From: Distichodus sexfasciatus
Taxonomy: Eukaryota > Chordata > Actinopteri > Characiformes > Distichodontidae
Direction: 5' to 3'
NCBI GenBank assembly: GCA_032718565.1
Contig: JAVGVS010000025.1
Span: 2,473,020-2,537,019, forward strand
DNA: 64,000 nucleotides
Under the pieces are notes generated by a model. It was not told the DNA's origin and did not search any database. It worked only from the letters and a program-made list of their open reading frames with translations. The translations under genes and the position numbers were made by a program. Positions 22,659-35,939 of the stretch are shown one piece after another; position 1 is the first letter of the stretch; every line of letters starts with the position of its first letter.

Positions 22659-22760
22659 GGAGACCGGCTACTATTGGAGACCGGCGTCTATTTGTCACGA
22701 CATCTCTTCAAACCCGGCGTTTATTGGAAACGGGCGTCAATAAGAGACGGGCGACTACTA
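22659..22760. repeat. Short array of degenerate GAGACCGGCGTCTATT-like units
   Basis: Five imperfect 16-19-base units, each with a (C/G)CGGGC or CCGGC core followed by an A/T-rich TCTATT-like part, occur at 22659, 22676, 22709, 22726 and 22742. The nearby sequence also repeats the short word TACGGTAT. The origin of the array is unknown. Confidence 0.55.
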
Positions 22761-22769
22761 GAAGATATA

Positions 22770-22770
22770 C

Positions 22771-22801
<31 letters not shown>
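22770..22801. repeat. (TA)n microsatellite
   Basis: An uninterrupted run of TA dinucleotides directly after the degenerate array. Confidence 0.9.
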
Positions 22802-22803
<2 letters not shown>

Positions 22804-23825
22804 TGGACGATACCAGCATAAATCCTTGTCATTTTTTGGTTCAAATACATTAAAGTAACTTGACATTATCTTTGGATACCAGCAATAATCATTTTTGTTT
22901 TGATTACATAATAATGGCAATATATACATGTCAGAGTCAGACATGCCCCTTTGCCAGCTGGAATGTCTGGTTACTGGTTTAAACTTGGCCCAGGTTTTTA
23001 AAAGATTTTTGGGTCAGCACACCTTAATAGCTTCAACAATTGATGGTTCATTGACAGCTCGGATGTCCAGATTATGCAGAGCTGTAATAGCTGCTAACGG
23101 TGGATATTTTGATGAATCCAAAATTTAAGTATTTTCTATGTATAAACTGTTTAATAAACTGTTCATGTAATAAAATATGTTTTCGTAGTTTGTGTTGAAG
23201 GTACATGAACTGCTCAACTTTACTGTTTCCACACTGAACTATTCAAGTCATTTGACAAAAAAATCCTTTCCTTATTTTGCAATAAATACCACATAAAACA
23301 TATATCGCAGTGTGAATTTCTCCTCCATATTGTGCAGCTCTGGAATGAATAAGTTATTGATTTGAACATGTTAGATGCTGATGTTCCATCGTTGTTACTA
23401 AACTCCTAATGGAGATGTGGATCACTGTTGTTTGTCATTCTGGGCTGTGTGATGGTAAAAGCATCTGATTCATCGTTGTAATCCTGGCAGGCAGAATTTT
23501 CTTGCCGTTGCACGTTTCAAAATTAGAATCGGGGTGAGATTTGTTTAGGTTTTTGTCAGCGGTGCTGGATAGTTGTCATAGAGAAGTTATATTGCCTTCT
23601 ACATATTAATGTGTTCCTCATGAGACTGCTCGGGAATGCATTCATTTCCATTATTAGGCGCAAGCGTGGCTTAGGCATGTTGATGTGTTTGTAGGTTATT
23701 TTGTGCGCCGCCTTGCACCCGTCCTCCACCGACCGCCCCACCAAACACACACATACACACATACACACATTTTCTAGTATTGCTATCTGTATGAGGTACT
23801 TCCATGGATTCTTTTATTAGGAGTA
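22802..23825. other. Intron 1, no supported feature
   Basis: AT-rich sequence. A CACACA-type run lies near 23743-23770. No exon or named repeat is recognised. Confidence 0.4.
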
Positions 23826-23829
23826 AATG

Positions 23830-24015
23830 GGGTGTTAGTGGCCGAGAGGTTAGGATACTCGCCTCTGGACCAAGCGGTTGTGGGTTCGAATCCTTCCTCC
23901 AGCACAACCATAACTAGGTTTTTGCGTGCTTAACCCCTCGTTGCTCCACTGTCCATGTAATTAGGAAGTGTAAGTCGCTCAAGATAAGGTCGTGTGCTAA
24001 ATGCCATAAATGTAA
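23830..24015 (+). mobile_element. tRNA-derived SINE, intact-looking (family S3)
   Basis: The head resembles a Leu/Ser tRNA: A-box-like TAGTGGCCGAGAGG near 23836 and B box GGTTCGAATCC at 23883-23893. The body continues for about 100 bases and ends with GTAAGTCGCTCAAGATAAGG and TGCTAAATGCCATAAATGTAAA, a tail widely shared by fish SINEs and their partner LINEs. The head alone could be mistaken for a tRNA gene. Confidence 0.8.
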
Positions 24016-24350
24016 ATAGAGGTTGTATCAAAACTCTCAGCCCTATAACTAAACATTGTCTCTCCATCCATTAAAAAATTACTTTTCATGGGTTTGGCCT
24101 GAGTAATAGTTACAGTCCCCTCCTTACAACGATACTCATCATAATATGTCTACAGCTACACCTAACCCAAAGGTTAAGCTCAGTAAACAAAAATACAAGT
24201 TAGAAATTAAAAAAATTAAAAAGTTGGAATTTTATCTGAATTCCAAAAATAAAAGTTGTAAGTTTTTATTAGAAGTTTATAGTAAAATTCCAATTTAAAT
24301 TTAATTATAAAAACCAAGCTTCACATTCAAAAATCTGACAAATATCAGGT

Positions 24351-24894
24351 TAGGGCTAGGCGATATGATCTCAAATCAGTATCACGATTATTGGACATTT
24401 CATCCCGATTACGATTAATGAGGATTTTTTTGGTTTAGTTTTTGTTTGTTTTTTACCCCTAATGAGATGTTTTGTATTGTAAATATGCTTAACTATTAAA
24501 GCTGCAATATTTTTCTCTAATGAAAGAGTGCTTTTAAAATAATTATAGAAAACACACAGAAGTAGTCGCAGATTAGATGAGGCAGTCACGTGACAACATA
24601 AGCGGTAGTATGTTTTTTAAAAGAGCAGAACATGCAAACACAAGGGAATTATTTACAGAATTAAAGAAAATATCAGTAACTGATATGGACAAGACTATGG
24701 GCCAAGACTATGGGCCAATTACCCAGTCCAAGATTAAGCGTAGTCCTAGACTAGCTTTGAGTTTGAATGGTAAATCTCGATTGTACTGCACCTTAGTCCA
24801 AGACTAAGCATAATCCATGGGCAAGATAACAGCCCTCTGTTGAGTAGTATTTCTGAATACTTTTGATTAATTTTCGATTAATTGCCCAGCCCTG
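24351..24894 (+). mobile_element. hAT-like MITE (family H2), uninterrupted copy
   Basis: Begins TAGGGCTAGGCGAT and ends ATTGCCCAGCCCTG, an imperfect terminal inverted repeat. Flanking octamers TATCAGGT and TTTTAGGT match at six of eight positions. The interior shares ATGAAAGAGTG, AAACACACAGA and GTCACGTGAC (24585-24594) with the 16.4-kb copy. A tandem duplication of GACTATGGGCCAA lies near 24693-24720. No transposase is encoded. Confidence 0.75.
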
Positions 24895-25159
24895 TTTTAG
24901 GTTATCTTTTAGAGCACATTCAAGACCTCACAAATACCTAAAAACCTGGTCACACACACATACCCACTCACACACCCACCATCAATTCCCACAGGGTTCC
25001 TCTTTCGGCGTGTCACGTGCCCCCACTGAGGCTAAACTCCGGGTCCCGCACGCATCAGAACCCATTACGCGTAATGGTCTTCCTGCATGCGTGTCATTCT
25101 CTGCGTGTTATGACACTTATTTTATGACTGCTTACATATCAAATATTTAAATAAACAGA

Positions 25160-25700
25160 ATGGGGGCTGAGTGCTGCTGCTACTGCTGCTGCCAGAGGGG
25201 AGAGCCATTCATTTTGCGGGCGACGGGTGGGCAGGCGGGCGAGATAGCGAGCAGGTCGGTGGAGAGAGAGGGAGGGAGTCTTGGTTTTGGCGGGGGCTGG
25301 AGAAGGAGGAGGTGGTGGTGGAGGAAAGCCTCGTGCCAGACACGGGGACGAGAAAGGCTTCGCTTGGCTCCAATCAAAGTGGCCGAGGACGTTTTTTTTC
25401 GCTTACACCCAGCAGCAGCGGCGGAGACGACGGAGGCAGAGTCATCTGTCAGCGTTTCTGCCGAGCAGGGGACGGGCTGGCCCCGGTGGCTCGTAAAACG
25501 CACGCGTGAATATCAATCGAGCTCCGAGGAGAGCGAGCAGCGTGCAAAAAAAGAGGAATAAAACAACAGCGTGTGTGTGTGTATGTTTTTTTTTTTTTAA
25601 AGAAAAAGCAGCGAGAAGCGGGAGCCAAAGACGAGGCCTGATTTATTTGTGATTCCTGGAGAGCGTGCGGCACAGTCGGGGCCCGGCGGAAACGTTCCTG
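25160..25700 (+). promoter_or_regulatory. Intronic GC-rich island, possible internal promoter or alternative first exon
   Basis: A strongly GC- and CpG-rich block of about 500 bases lies in AT-rich intron, with GGAGG-rich runs and a CCAAT box (CTCCAATCAAAG near 25367). A 133-codon frame from ATG 25160 to 25561 covers it, but the product is R/E/W-rich low complexity without a domain, so coding is doubtful. CpG islands inside long first introns often mark alternative promoters. No convincing splice donor was pinned down. Confidence 0.35.
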
Positions 25701-26440
25701 CGCCGAGATGGTGGGAGGGCCATTACTGTCAGGCTAATCTTAAAATAATTAATTGAGAAGTCGCCAGTTTTAAAGAGTATTGTAATTGAATCCTAAATTA
25801 GGTCTGGGAAGGAGGACACGTCCTGTTTTTAACTCGCAGCCTGCTCTCATTCCGGCTCTGAGAATCCTGGTTATTGGCAGCTGGGAGGAGGGAAGCTAAT
25901 GATATGTATAGTGAAGGAAAAAAAGGGGATCCATCTATAATTCATTTTTCTTCTTTGAATTTGAATGATGTGTTGTGAGCACTCGGCTCGGATCTGTCGT
26001 GCTTTTGAGTAGGTAATTCTGTCAATATGGCCTTTTTGTCTTGTAAACAAATGTGCCGTATGTTAAGTAACAAAGTAAACAGAGCGAATTGCATGAATCC
26101 TGCATACAATATGAATAATTTCAGCGGCATAATATCTAGGAGGCTGTTTATGTGTGGGGTGTGTGTTGGGGGGGCGGTGAAAGAAGTTTGCATTTTCATC
26201 GCCCTGTGCCACATAAACGTGTGTGGATGAGTCAATAGGCGCCACACAACTGACTTCCTGAAAGCTGCGGGGCCTGTTGAATGGATGGTTTGACATTTTG
26301 GCAATGAAACCCCTTGTTTTTCCCTCTCCAGAGGCAGATATATTTATCAGTAGCGCAGAGGCACACAGCTTAGCATTATGAATAGGCAGGAATAATTTGC
26401 TGTCAGCAAAATAAACACTGTCAGCCTAAGAGGAGACCAG
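25700..26440. promoter_or_regulatory. Candidate conserved non-coding block
   Basis: Two non-repetitive parts (about 25700-25910 and 26320-26440) contain TAATTAATTGA and TTATGAATAGG-type words and lack simple repeats. The part between them is mixed and includes a GTGTGTTGGGGGGG run near 26160. Conservation is not testable here. Confidence 0.28.
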
Positions 26441-26629
26441 TAAGCGTTGAGTCTTGAATTTATTCCATTAACGTGTACAACTGGAGTACTGGCTGAAATA
26501 TGAATAACTTTTAAAGTTATTTGGTTCCAAAAAATAGATTTTTCTTTAACATGTTAAAACTATGGGGTGCAAATGTATAGTTTCAAATTAATTATTTCAA
26601 GTTTACTACACTGCATGTAAACTACACTA

Positions 26630-26825
26630 TAAGGCATCTGCTGGGCATAACATAAGTACATTTAATTTTATGGCATTTAGTAGTCACACTCATCCAGAGC
26701 AACTTAGATTCTCTCATTTCAGGGACAGCGATGAAGAGGTTGTTGGTGTGAATCCCACCTACAGTTTTACCGCCACTGGGTCCTTGAGCAAGACCCTTAA
26801 CCCCAAGTTGTTCCAGGGACCCAGG
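26630..26825. mobile_element. Composite SINE debris (S3-related)
   Basis: A minus-oriented tail (reverse of TACTAAATGCCATAAAAT, about 26630-26710) abuts a plus-oriented body fragment that includes GTCCTTGAGCAAGACCCTTAACC (26785-26807), a phrase shared with the SINE at the left edge of the window. The two orientations suggest two overlapping insertions. Confidence 0.45.
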
Positions 26826-27487
26826 ACCTCTTGACCCACCCCACTAGACCACACCACAAATAGCTGCAGTAGCTGTAATGTGTAGTTACTGACAGTAAAC
26901 ATGACAAATTAGCAAGAAATATAATCGAGCTAAATAAACAAATGACAATCGATTTTTTTGTATTATTCTTTTAGATAAAGGCTGTTTCTTTACAGCAGAT
27001 TCTTGCTGATTATAGTAATGAATTGTTTTTAAGCACTAGTGTGTAGATATAGATGCAATAGAGTCAAATTGAAAAGTTTGGCTGAATAAATATTTTATCT
27101 GATTGGGTATTGGAAGGATTATTGTGAGGACTGACATAAAGGCTTGTCCAAACCAGATAACTAAAGGCCCTGAGGGAAAGTTGGAACTTATTCATTTTTG
27201 TGCGGTGTGAGAAAATAAAATAGCATTGATGAGCTAATCTGGTTGTATTGTACTTGAACAAAAGAGGGTTTGAGCAATAAAATCTTAAACTGACCCTCAA
27301 GTTGTGTAAAATCTAGCTTTGCATATTGAGCTGTTTTTGACTTTTTGAACTTTTCGTGCTTTCTAGAGACGTTGGTGGAAAGTGTGTAGGAGCAGGGCAG
27401 TGTGATTTCACTTAAGACATGCTGCTTGCCAGATGCGTCAGGCTGAAGCATCTTCTGTACGGAGAGGATCGTGAGCTGGATCAAAGC

Positions 27488-27877
27488 AAGGGCTGGGCTA
27501 TTAATTGATAATGAATCAAAGCTGACCCATAGAACCCCCAATTCGATGTAATCTTGCTCATGAGGATCATTTCGGTTGTTGTTTATTATTTCTATTAACA
27601 CATTTCTATTAATTCGAATAACACTTACCCCAGTGTGGGTTGAAGTACTGTTCCCTTAAAACCGTTGTGTTGTCATGTGACTCCGCCACCTTACATCTGT
27701 GTATGTTTCTGTCAGTTATTTGAAAGCCACAAAGATCATTCATTAGAAAATAAATAATTACACTACAAACCAAAACTAAATAATCCTTCATTAATTGTAA
27801 TCAAGGTAAATTGTTTCAATTTTACAAATATTGATTTCTAATTGTGAAGTTGATTTGATGTCATATTGCCCAACCTT
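27488..27877 (-). mobile_element. hAT-like MITE (family H2), diverged
   Basis: Both ends match the family: AAGGGCTGGGCTAT at the left and ATATTGCCCAACCTTT at the right. The interior reads in the minus orientation relative to other copies. GTCATGTGAC at 27672-27681 corresponds to the GTCACGTGAC of the other copies with one CpG-type change. Confidence 0.6.
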
Positions 27878-27879
27878 TA

Positions 27880-29985
27880 TCAAAACTGCACAGAAATGCT
27901 GTGCACGACTCAACAGAGCCCACGTAAAAGGTTGAGTTTGTCATTTTTGGGGGGTCAGGTGATAGTCCACCAGATCAGAATGTTGTGAATGTAGGCAAGA
28001 AGAACAGATGGTCAGTATCTGGAGTGTTGAAATCTCTCTCCTGACAGCAGACCAAGACTGCTGGCCAGTGGCTGGACCTGCTGAACTTTTTAAAAATATG
28101 CTTACAATAACTTTTTCAGCTCCTCTTTTCAAACACCCTTGGCTTTTGAGGAGTGCAATGCTGTATTGATGTTGGGGTTGTGTTCAGACCATTGATATAA
28201 ATAGTTTTGGCCAAATGTGCATCAATACAGTTGTGGTTTTATCAAGATGTATGAATCTGTTTGCTCAGATCAACAATAAATTAGAAAACTGACTGTGTTC
28301 AAAGTGTAATGTAGAAATAGGGACATGAAAACAGGGTTTTAATATAATAAAAACATTATGGGCAGCCTTATGGAATAGTTTTGTTAGACCTTTAGAATTC
28401 AACCGGACGGTCCTTTACAACTTCAAGGTTATTCAAGTACATTTACAATTGCAATTTTGTATGGAATTCAAGAATGTGCCAAAATAAATCATATTTACAT
28501 TTATTTACACCTATATTTATTTACAGCAGTACTATGCAAAGTCTAAACTATAGAAAATTATCTACAAACTACAGATTATTATGGTAATATAAATGATCAT
28601 AAAAATAAAATATATAAAATATTTTAATAAAATATTTATTTTTTCTACAGTTATAATTTATATTTTATATCAGTTTTATGTTTCTTCATGTATATATGTA
28701 CACATCCAGATGTCACCTCTAGAGTAATTCTTTGTCTAAAGATGCCACTGCCAATTTCTGCTTTGAGCGCGACATGACAGATGATAGTGTTGGCATGTTT
28801 AGACAAAGAATTATTATGGAGATAAACCATAAGTAAACTTTTATTAAACCCAACGTTTTGTGTTACGCTTCATTATTTTAAACCTGGCCGAGGTGCATCC
28901 GTTTAAAACAAAAGAGTCCCTTAAGTCACTGCATCAGCGGTGCCGAGCGAGCCGACAGACTAACAGCAGTGTGGATGTGAGAAGGCCGAGGAGTCTGTCT
29001 CTGGACATGAATTACCCTGGAGGCCAGGCCTTCCTGATTACATAGCACTGCTCCCCACATGTTCACATCTGGCACCGTGATTGATTCGGGGAACTTAAAA
29101 GATTGAAAAGGGCCTTGGCCCAGCGCTGTGCTGCAGGGTGGCCTTGAGAGGTCACGGGGGTCAACGGCAGCCCATATCCTCGCAACTCCCAGGTCGACAA
29201 GCCCATTCTGTTGGGAGCAAAGACATTAAGAGGACAATCAACCCCCAAGAGCTCTTTCGTCCGGCTGCCTGGGGTCGAGAAATCTCGTCTCATTGTTCCT
29301 GTGGACTGTAACCCCTCCCCTCCTTACTACCCCTCATATCTCATCAACCGGCACTGAATCGGCAGAACAGTACAGTCGTTGTCATCCGAATCTTTTGCGG
29401 TGTCTTCAGCGGGCTTTGCCGAGAAAGATGCATCAAAGTAAACACCATCAGATATGACGCCAGGAGTTGCAAAAAAATAAAAAACAAAAATCAATTTTTC
29501 CTCATTAACTTTCAAAATTTCCTGCTGAGCATTCCGGGAGTCGCCACACCGGGTCCAATAATGAAATCAATTTGGCCAGGATTGTTTCAGGTGACTTTAA
29601 ATGAGTATCTAATAAACGAGGAAAGATTGAAGGTCAGGATATTCTGTTTTGCTGCTGTGTGCTTGATGGATGGCACGGCTGCAGCAAAAGGGGCACATGC
29701 AAGACTTGGCCAGTGTCCAAATCTAAGGCCAAGTGTAGGCTGCCCCCAGCTTTGTGGCTGCGTGTTTTATCCCACAATACCCCATAATTTAGAGACTTCT
29801 ACTAGGTGTTTTTGGGTGCTCTAATGGGTGCTGGGAACCAACTTATTATTTTACACCCTGCAATGAAGGTTTGTTCTGGAGGCCCGGAAGGAGTCTCTCT
29901 TCTCCTCAAACCACTACACTCCAGATCTCCATTCCCAGATTTTGGAGAGACCGGTGATTACAAGATCAAGTTCACCTGAATTCTA
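27880..29985. other. Intron 1, with a possible regulatory block at 28860-29570
   Basis: 27.9-28.8 kb is AT-rich and featureless. Positions 28860-29570 are non-repetitive, more GC-rich and lack low-complexity runs, so they may be conserved non-coding DNA. No exon with coherent splice sites and reading frame was found. Confidence 0.3.
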
Positions 29986-29999
29986 AGTTTACATTATCA

Positions 30000-30175
30000 T
30001 TTACCGCATTTATCCAACACTCTTACCCCCAGAACACTTTCATTTCCTGCTGTCATGGACAGTCTCACTGGAGAAACTGGGGGTTAGGCCTTGCCCTGGA
30101 ATTTGAACCTCCAATGTTGTGATCACCAGCACATAGTTTCAGTCACTTAGACCACTGCGCTTTTACCGCCCCAAG
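30000..30175 (-). mobile_element. Old tRNA-derived SINE copy
   Basis: On the minus strand there is a decayed tRNA head (A-box-like part near 30150-30165, B-box-like GGTTCAAATTCC near 30100-30110), followed by a body and a TGCGGTAAATG tail end near 30001. Divergence is high. Confidence 0.45.
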
Positions 30176-30589
30176 ATCACTTCTGCTATAAATAGCCCGG
30201 TGTTTTCACTCCTTCTTTGTGAAGTATTGAGTAGGGATTATTGCCAGTGTATTGCACATTCTTTTGTCCGCCTTTTGCCTTTTGTGTTTTGACTTACTGG
30301 ACTCATTTTTCGGAATACAATTTTGTCTGACCGCCTTTGCAGAACTTGAACCCTGCTTGTTTTGTTGCAGTGATCTCCATTTGTGCCTTGTGCTAATAAA
30401 CTGCTTGGTGCTCTTGGAGTTCTGTGTGATTGTTATATCAGGATGTACAGTAGACCCTGTTGAATTCTGTGCATTTGAATTTTGAAATCTAATACTAACT
30501 GTTAAGGAGTCTGTATACGTATGTAAATCGTCACTGTCAGGCAGAAACCTTTAATGTCCAATATATATTCTAACTATATGAACATTGCG

Positions 30590-30735
30590 CCGTCAAAATC
30601 GGTATCACACAGACAAAAAAAAGATGTTGTGACTTGTTGAGCTCTCAGCTTATAACTGAAATTAACTGCATGGACCAGATTACGTCGATCAGAGGATCTG
30701 TATATCATTTTGGGTTAATTGTCCAGCCTTACTTT
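30590..30735 (+). mobile_element. Right-end fragment of an H2-type MITE
   Basis: The stretch ends TTAATTGTCCAGCCTTAC, matching the right terminus of family H2 (ATTGCCCAGCCCTG) with changes. Only the right part is recognisable. Confidence 0.35.
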
Positions 30736-30829
30736 GAGGTCTTCATGAACGGGTCCTGTGTCACACTTCATTGCCTCTGTGCTAGCGTTATTGTTTCTCA
30801 TCTTACAGATTTGCTCAAAGCTCGACGCC

Positions 30830-31159
30830 TCAAGGCCTCGAAGTGAAACTGGAAGGTGTTCCTCTCGGATGAGAAAACGCCCAGCAGCGCCTCACTTTCC
30901 CATAATTCCCACTGGCTGAAGCCTTTCATTTTTCCATCCTGCTGACAGCGGGGCTCCTCCTCTGAGGGTCCGGGGGTGCTGTCGCTGGCAGACGCTGGTC
31001 AGCAAAAGTGGCTTTGACGTGTGCATCTGGCAGCAGCGTGATGCGTCTAACTGCTGACTAATTGATGTCGGTGCTGAGGCGGAGATGCTCGCCCGGTGCA
31101 GATGCAGGCAGATTGTCGGCTGAGCACTTCTCCATAACGCCCCGAGCGGGCCTCTATAT

Positions 31160-31160
<1 letters not shown>
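30830..31160. other. Non-repetitive GC-richer intronic patch
   Basis: A balanced-composition stretch with several CAGCAG/CTGCTG words and no simple repeat. The 92-codon minus-strand frame over it has no recognisable domain. It may be regulatory, which is speculative. Confidence 0.25.
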
Positions 31161-32320
<1,160 letters not shown>

Positions 32321-32339
32321 AATCTAATAATTTCATGCT

Positions 32340-33285
32340 GTCCCATCCAGCTGGCCTTCATGCATAAGCGCCGTGGCAGTCGGAGGCTGCTGGAGTGTTT
32401 TGCTGAAGGGCAATTTACCCTGCTGAAGGTCTCTTTGGACTCGTGCTTGTGAGCAGTGACATTTACTCAGACATTTGACAGCAAATGTGACACTGCCAGG
32501 TTACAGGCTTGATTCTTACTTTAAATATGGCAAGCCCCCTGCTCTAGTTAAAGCACCGATGAGTGAAAAGCAGAATAGGCATGAATTGTTTGCTATTTAA
32601 GCCACATTACTTGTGTATCTGCAGCATGTTTTAACTCAGTTAGATAGTATATTGTTTTTTTTTTAATATTCTTAAAATTTACACCATTTCTTACTCTAAA
32701 ACATTCTGGGTTCATGACACTCTTTACAGCAGATCTTTTAATAGTGTAACTGCTCATCCAATTATTTTATTTTTGACAGCAAAGAGTTAAAACTCCTGTT
32801 CCCATCCCTTTGATGACATCAATATTGCCTTTGCATCCATGAAATTAATTTCCTAATCTTAGTCAGCAGGAGCGTGGAATTTGCACAGATTAATGCCGTG
32901 CCGTATCTCGGCCCCATGCCGCCTCCCGCTCCCACTCCGCTTGAAACAGTGGGTCTTATTGCTCAGTCTCTCCTCATACTGCACAACTTCCTTATGAATT
33001 GTGTTCCATCGTTCCATCCCACCATGATTAGAGCGTTGGGTTAATGAGGTTCCAGATTGCCAAAAGAATTTTTGCTTTGCTCTTTCCCTTTTTTGTCTCA
33101 TATACAGTTAACGACCATAATGACATTGATTGGTGATTTTCTGGCTATGGCATAAAAATGTAGAAAAATTGATAGAATGAATCGTGATGCAACGTGATGC
33201 ATCAAGACATCAAATCGAAACGACCTGATAATTGTAATCGAATTGAATCGTGACACCAGTAAAGGGTTACACCTCTAGCGCAGGT
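32340..33285. other. Intron 1 with a MITE end at 33.2 kb
   Basis: 32340-33100 is non-repetitive and may include regulatory sequence. Positions about 33165-33283 are rich in ATCG-type direct and inverted words and end GGGTTACACCTCTA, resembling the terminus of a hAT-type MITE. The other end is not clear. Confidence 0.35.
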
Positions 33286-33289
33286 AGGA

Positions 33290-35070
33290 CTTGGCATTCT
33301 AAAATGCTAAAATGTAGGTTACTGCAGCTGATTTTAAATCCAGTGGAGGGTGATGTGGTGCAGCCACATTAGGAAATAGTTACTTGTCAACATTTTCTTT
33401 CATGCCAAAGGTCTAGCAGTGTTGGTGATTTTTTAAAACAAAAACCAAACAGCTTTAAATTTTGTGTTAAAACTGTGTTGTAGCACGCCTTAATGAAATA
33501 TGTAACAAGCATAATAATCCTGAAAATTCGTTAGTAATGTTGTATATTACTGTGTTACAGTAACAAGTAATACATTACTGTAATTGTGTTACTTTTGTAA
33601 CTTGTTACTCCCCAATCTGTTGGTATCAGTCATTTTTTAAACCAATATGCAGAAAAAGTTTATTTTAAAATTTGTCTTATTCTGTCTGAAGTCCCCATTC
33701 TGTAGTCTAGAGGAATGTTCTTATTTTTTAGCCTATCAATACTGACGGCTAAAGGCACTGAACGTTTGCCATTTTGACACAAAAGCTGGGAGCTTCCGCT
33801 ACATTTTTGTGTTAAAATATTCTAAAAAGAATTAAACATATGCTAAAAGCCATTGAAATAAAGTTGGAGTCTTTTAAGGAATTGTCAATTAACTATCCAA
33901 ATTTCAACTCCAATTTTTGTTTTACAGCAGGCATATTTTGTATTTTGTTCATGTAATTTTGGTAAAACCATTCACTGGGTACTTTAAAATGAGACATGAA
34001 GTCTTTATGGTTAGCTTTTACTGTTGTACAGTAGCGTAATAACCTGTATTTGTGATTCTATTCTTAGCTGAACAACTCAAACACACACTTATGTATTTAG
34101 GAACAATATATGGTGTGTGTCAGACTGTCTAGAACAACAGTGGTTGCCCCAGGTAATAATCCAGCGCTCTGTGAAGACACGCCCACTCTGAAGAGGACGC
34201 TGGAAGTGTGTGTGTGTGGCTCTCTAACCCTGGCGCTTACTAAGGGCTTAAGGAGCTGATGATGGACTTGTAGTCTGAGCTCCACGTCTGTGGAAGGAAC
34301 AGCCTCATGAAACAGACACCCAACTCTGAGATACAATCAAGTCGCATTTCTGCACACTGCAAATAGAATTATGATAATAACCATTCGCAGATTACCATTT
34401 TAATGCTCATTTGATCTCAGTATTCAGCCCTCTACCTCATAATCTATTTATTTTTTCAGCAAGAGTTTTTTTCCCCTTTCTTCGTCGCTGATTAACAACT
34501 TTGTACGTTAAAATGAAAGGATTTAAAACATTTTGAAGTCGTAAAATCAGAGTCAAAACAACTTGGCGAGGCAATTTAATCAAATTTGGCGGTATGCTCC
34601 TGACCCAATTCCGTGGTTTGTTGTATAATAGCTTTATTTTGCAATATATGTGCAAGATGCTGAAGCAGAGTGAATTCAATTTTGGGTTTATTACTGCTTT
34701 ATGTAGAACCACATTAAAACACAAATGTTTGGGGTTTTTTTTGTCTCGTTCAGGCAAAGCCGAGAACATGCAGTGAGTTCATAACTTTGAGCTATGGCTC
34801 TCTGCTTAAAGATTTATTCACCCCTAATTTGTTTGAATGTTTCCTTGTTTCTATTTTCAGTCCGTTGTACGTGTTCTACAAGTATAGGGGATGTTGGCAT
34901 TTACACAACTAAAATCCAGCTAAAGACCTGCTAGTGTGTAGAGTGTTGTATAATTGCATTTGAGAGGACGCTGTTGTCCTTTATTCACACTGACTTATTA
35001 CATGCTATTAACCTCTTAACAATAACAGAAAATATTATGGTAATAATAATAATACTAATAAAAAACATAT
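33290..35070. other. Intron 1, mostly featureless
   Basis: Contains a GTAACAAGTAATACATTAC-type repeat piece at about 33530-33615, related to fish repeats built from TTACT words. A TGTGTG run lies near 34206. No exon is recognised. Confidence 0.35.
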
Positions 35071-35073
35071 CAA

Positions 35074-35757
35074 AGTAAACTTTATTGTCATCTCTGCTAA
35101 ACATGAAAGATACATTTTTGCTTGAAATTGCAATTCCTCAAGTACTTCAGATGCCACTCGTGCCAAGTCAACACCAATCAGAAATACCTGATAGTTCTAA
35201 TATGGTACCTGTGCCACACTGGAAACACCTAGTACTTTTGAGTACATTTATTGCAAAAGGTGTGATTGTATTCAGTGATTGAAATTGTAAAATTACAATT
35301 GTACATCTCTCCTCTTGACTGCTGCAAACATTTTTGAATACATTATGGAAACACTATTTGCACATACTAATAAACTGGAATTCCTCCCCACTTGACTGTT
35401 GCGATACTGGCACGTTATTGACCGTTATTCACATGTTATTGTACATATTACATATTGTAGTTTTTCTCTATTTGACTGTTGTCACTTTATCTAATAGGCT
35501 GCCTGTTTTCAGAACTTCATATTCAACCACCACTAATCATATGCACATACAATGCAAAAAGATCATTCCAAACTGTAGTGTTAAATTCTGAATGTAACTA
35601 TATTGTCTCTTTTGTACGTCTAGTCTTTATATTTTATAGTCTGTGTATATATTTTTGCTCACTCTGTGTGACTTATTTAGTTTTTTTGTACTGAGGAAGC
35701 TGGAGCCACGTCGTCTCGTCTCTTTGTATACTCTGTATACAATAAAGTTTACTTTGA
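35074..35757 (+). mobile_element. Repeat of family R bounded by an 18-bp inverted repeat
   Basis: CAAAGTAAACTTTATTGT at the left end is the exact reverse complement of ACAATAAAGTTTACTTTG at the right end. The right half carries GGAAGCTGGAGCCACGTCGTCTCGTC before an AATAAAG-containing tail, as in the minus copy at 62.4 kb. The left end followed by CATCTCTGCT also matches that tail inverted. Two oppositely oriented retroposon copies are therefore as likely as one inverted-repeat transposon. Confidence 0.55.
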
Positions 35758-35859
35758 CTTTGAAATTACCTGTCTTTGCACAGAGAGAAAAAATCATTAC
35801 TGATAAGCTATTTAAAATAATAAGTAGTAAAGTTAGTAGTGTTACTAATTTTAGGCTGC

Positions 35860-35930
35860 TACTACCCAACATTGCAAGTTACTTTGGATAGGAGCGTCTG
35901 ATAGATGACAAAAATGTGAATGTAAGACAA
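35860..35930 (+). mobile_element. SINE tail fragment
   Basis: A short piece ending GGAGCGTCTGATAGATGAC and AATGTGAATGTAA resembles the tail shared by the S3 SINEs. The head is absent. Confidence 0.35.
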
Positions 35931-35939
35931 AGTAAATTG

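Noticed and set aside
23830..23905. Possible functional tRNA gene
   Set aside because: A and B boxes are present, but the sequence runs on into a SINE body and tail shared with other copies, and there is no clear acceptor-stem pairing.
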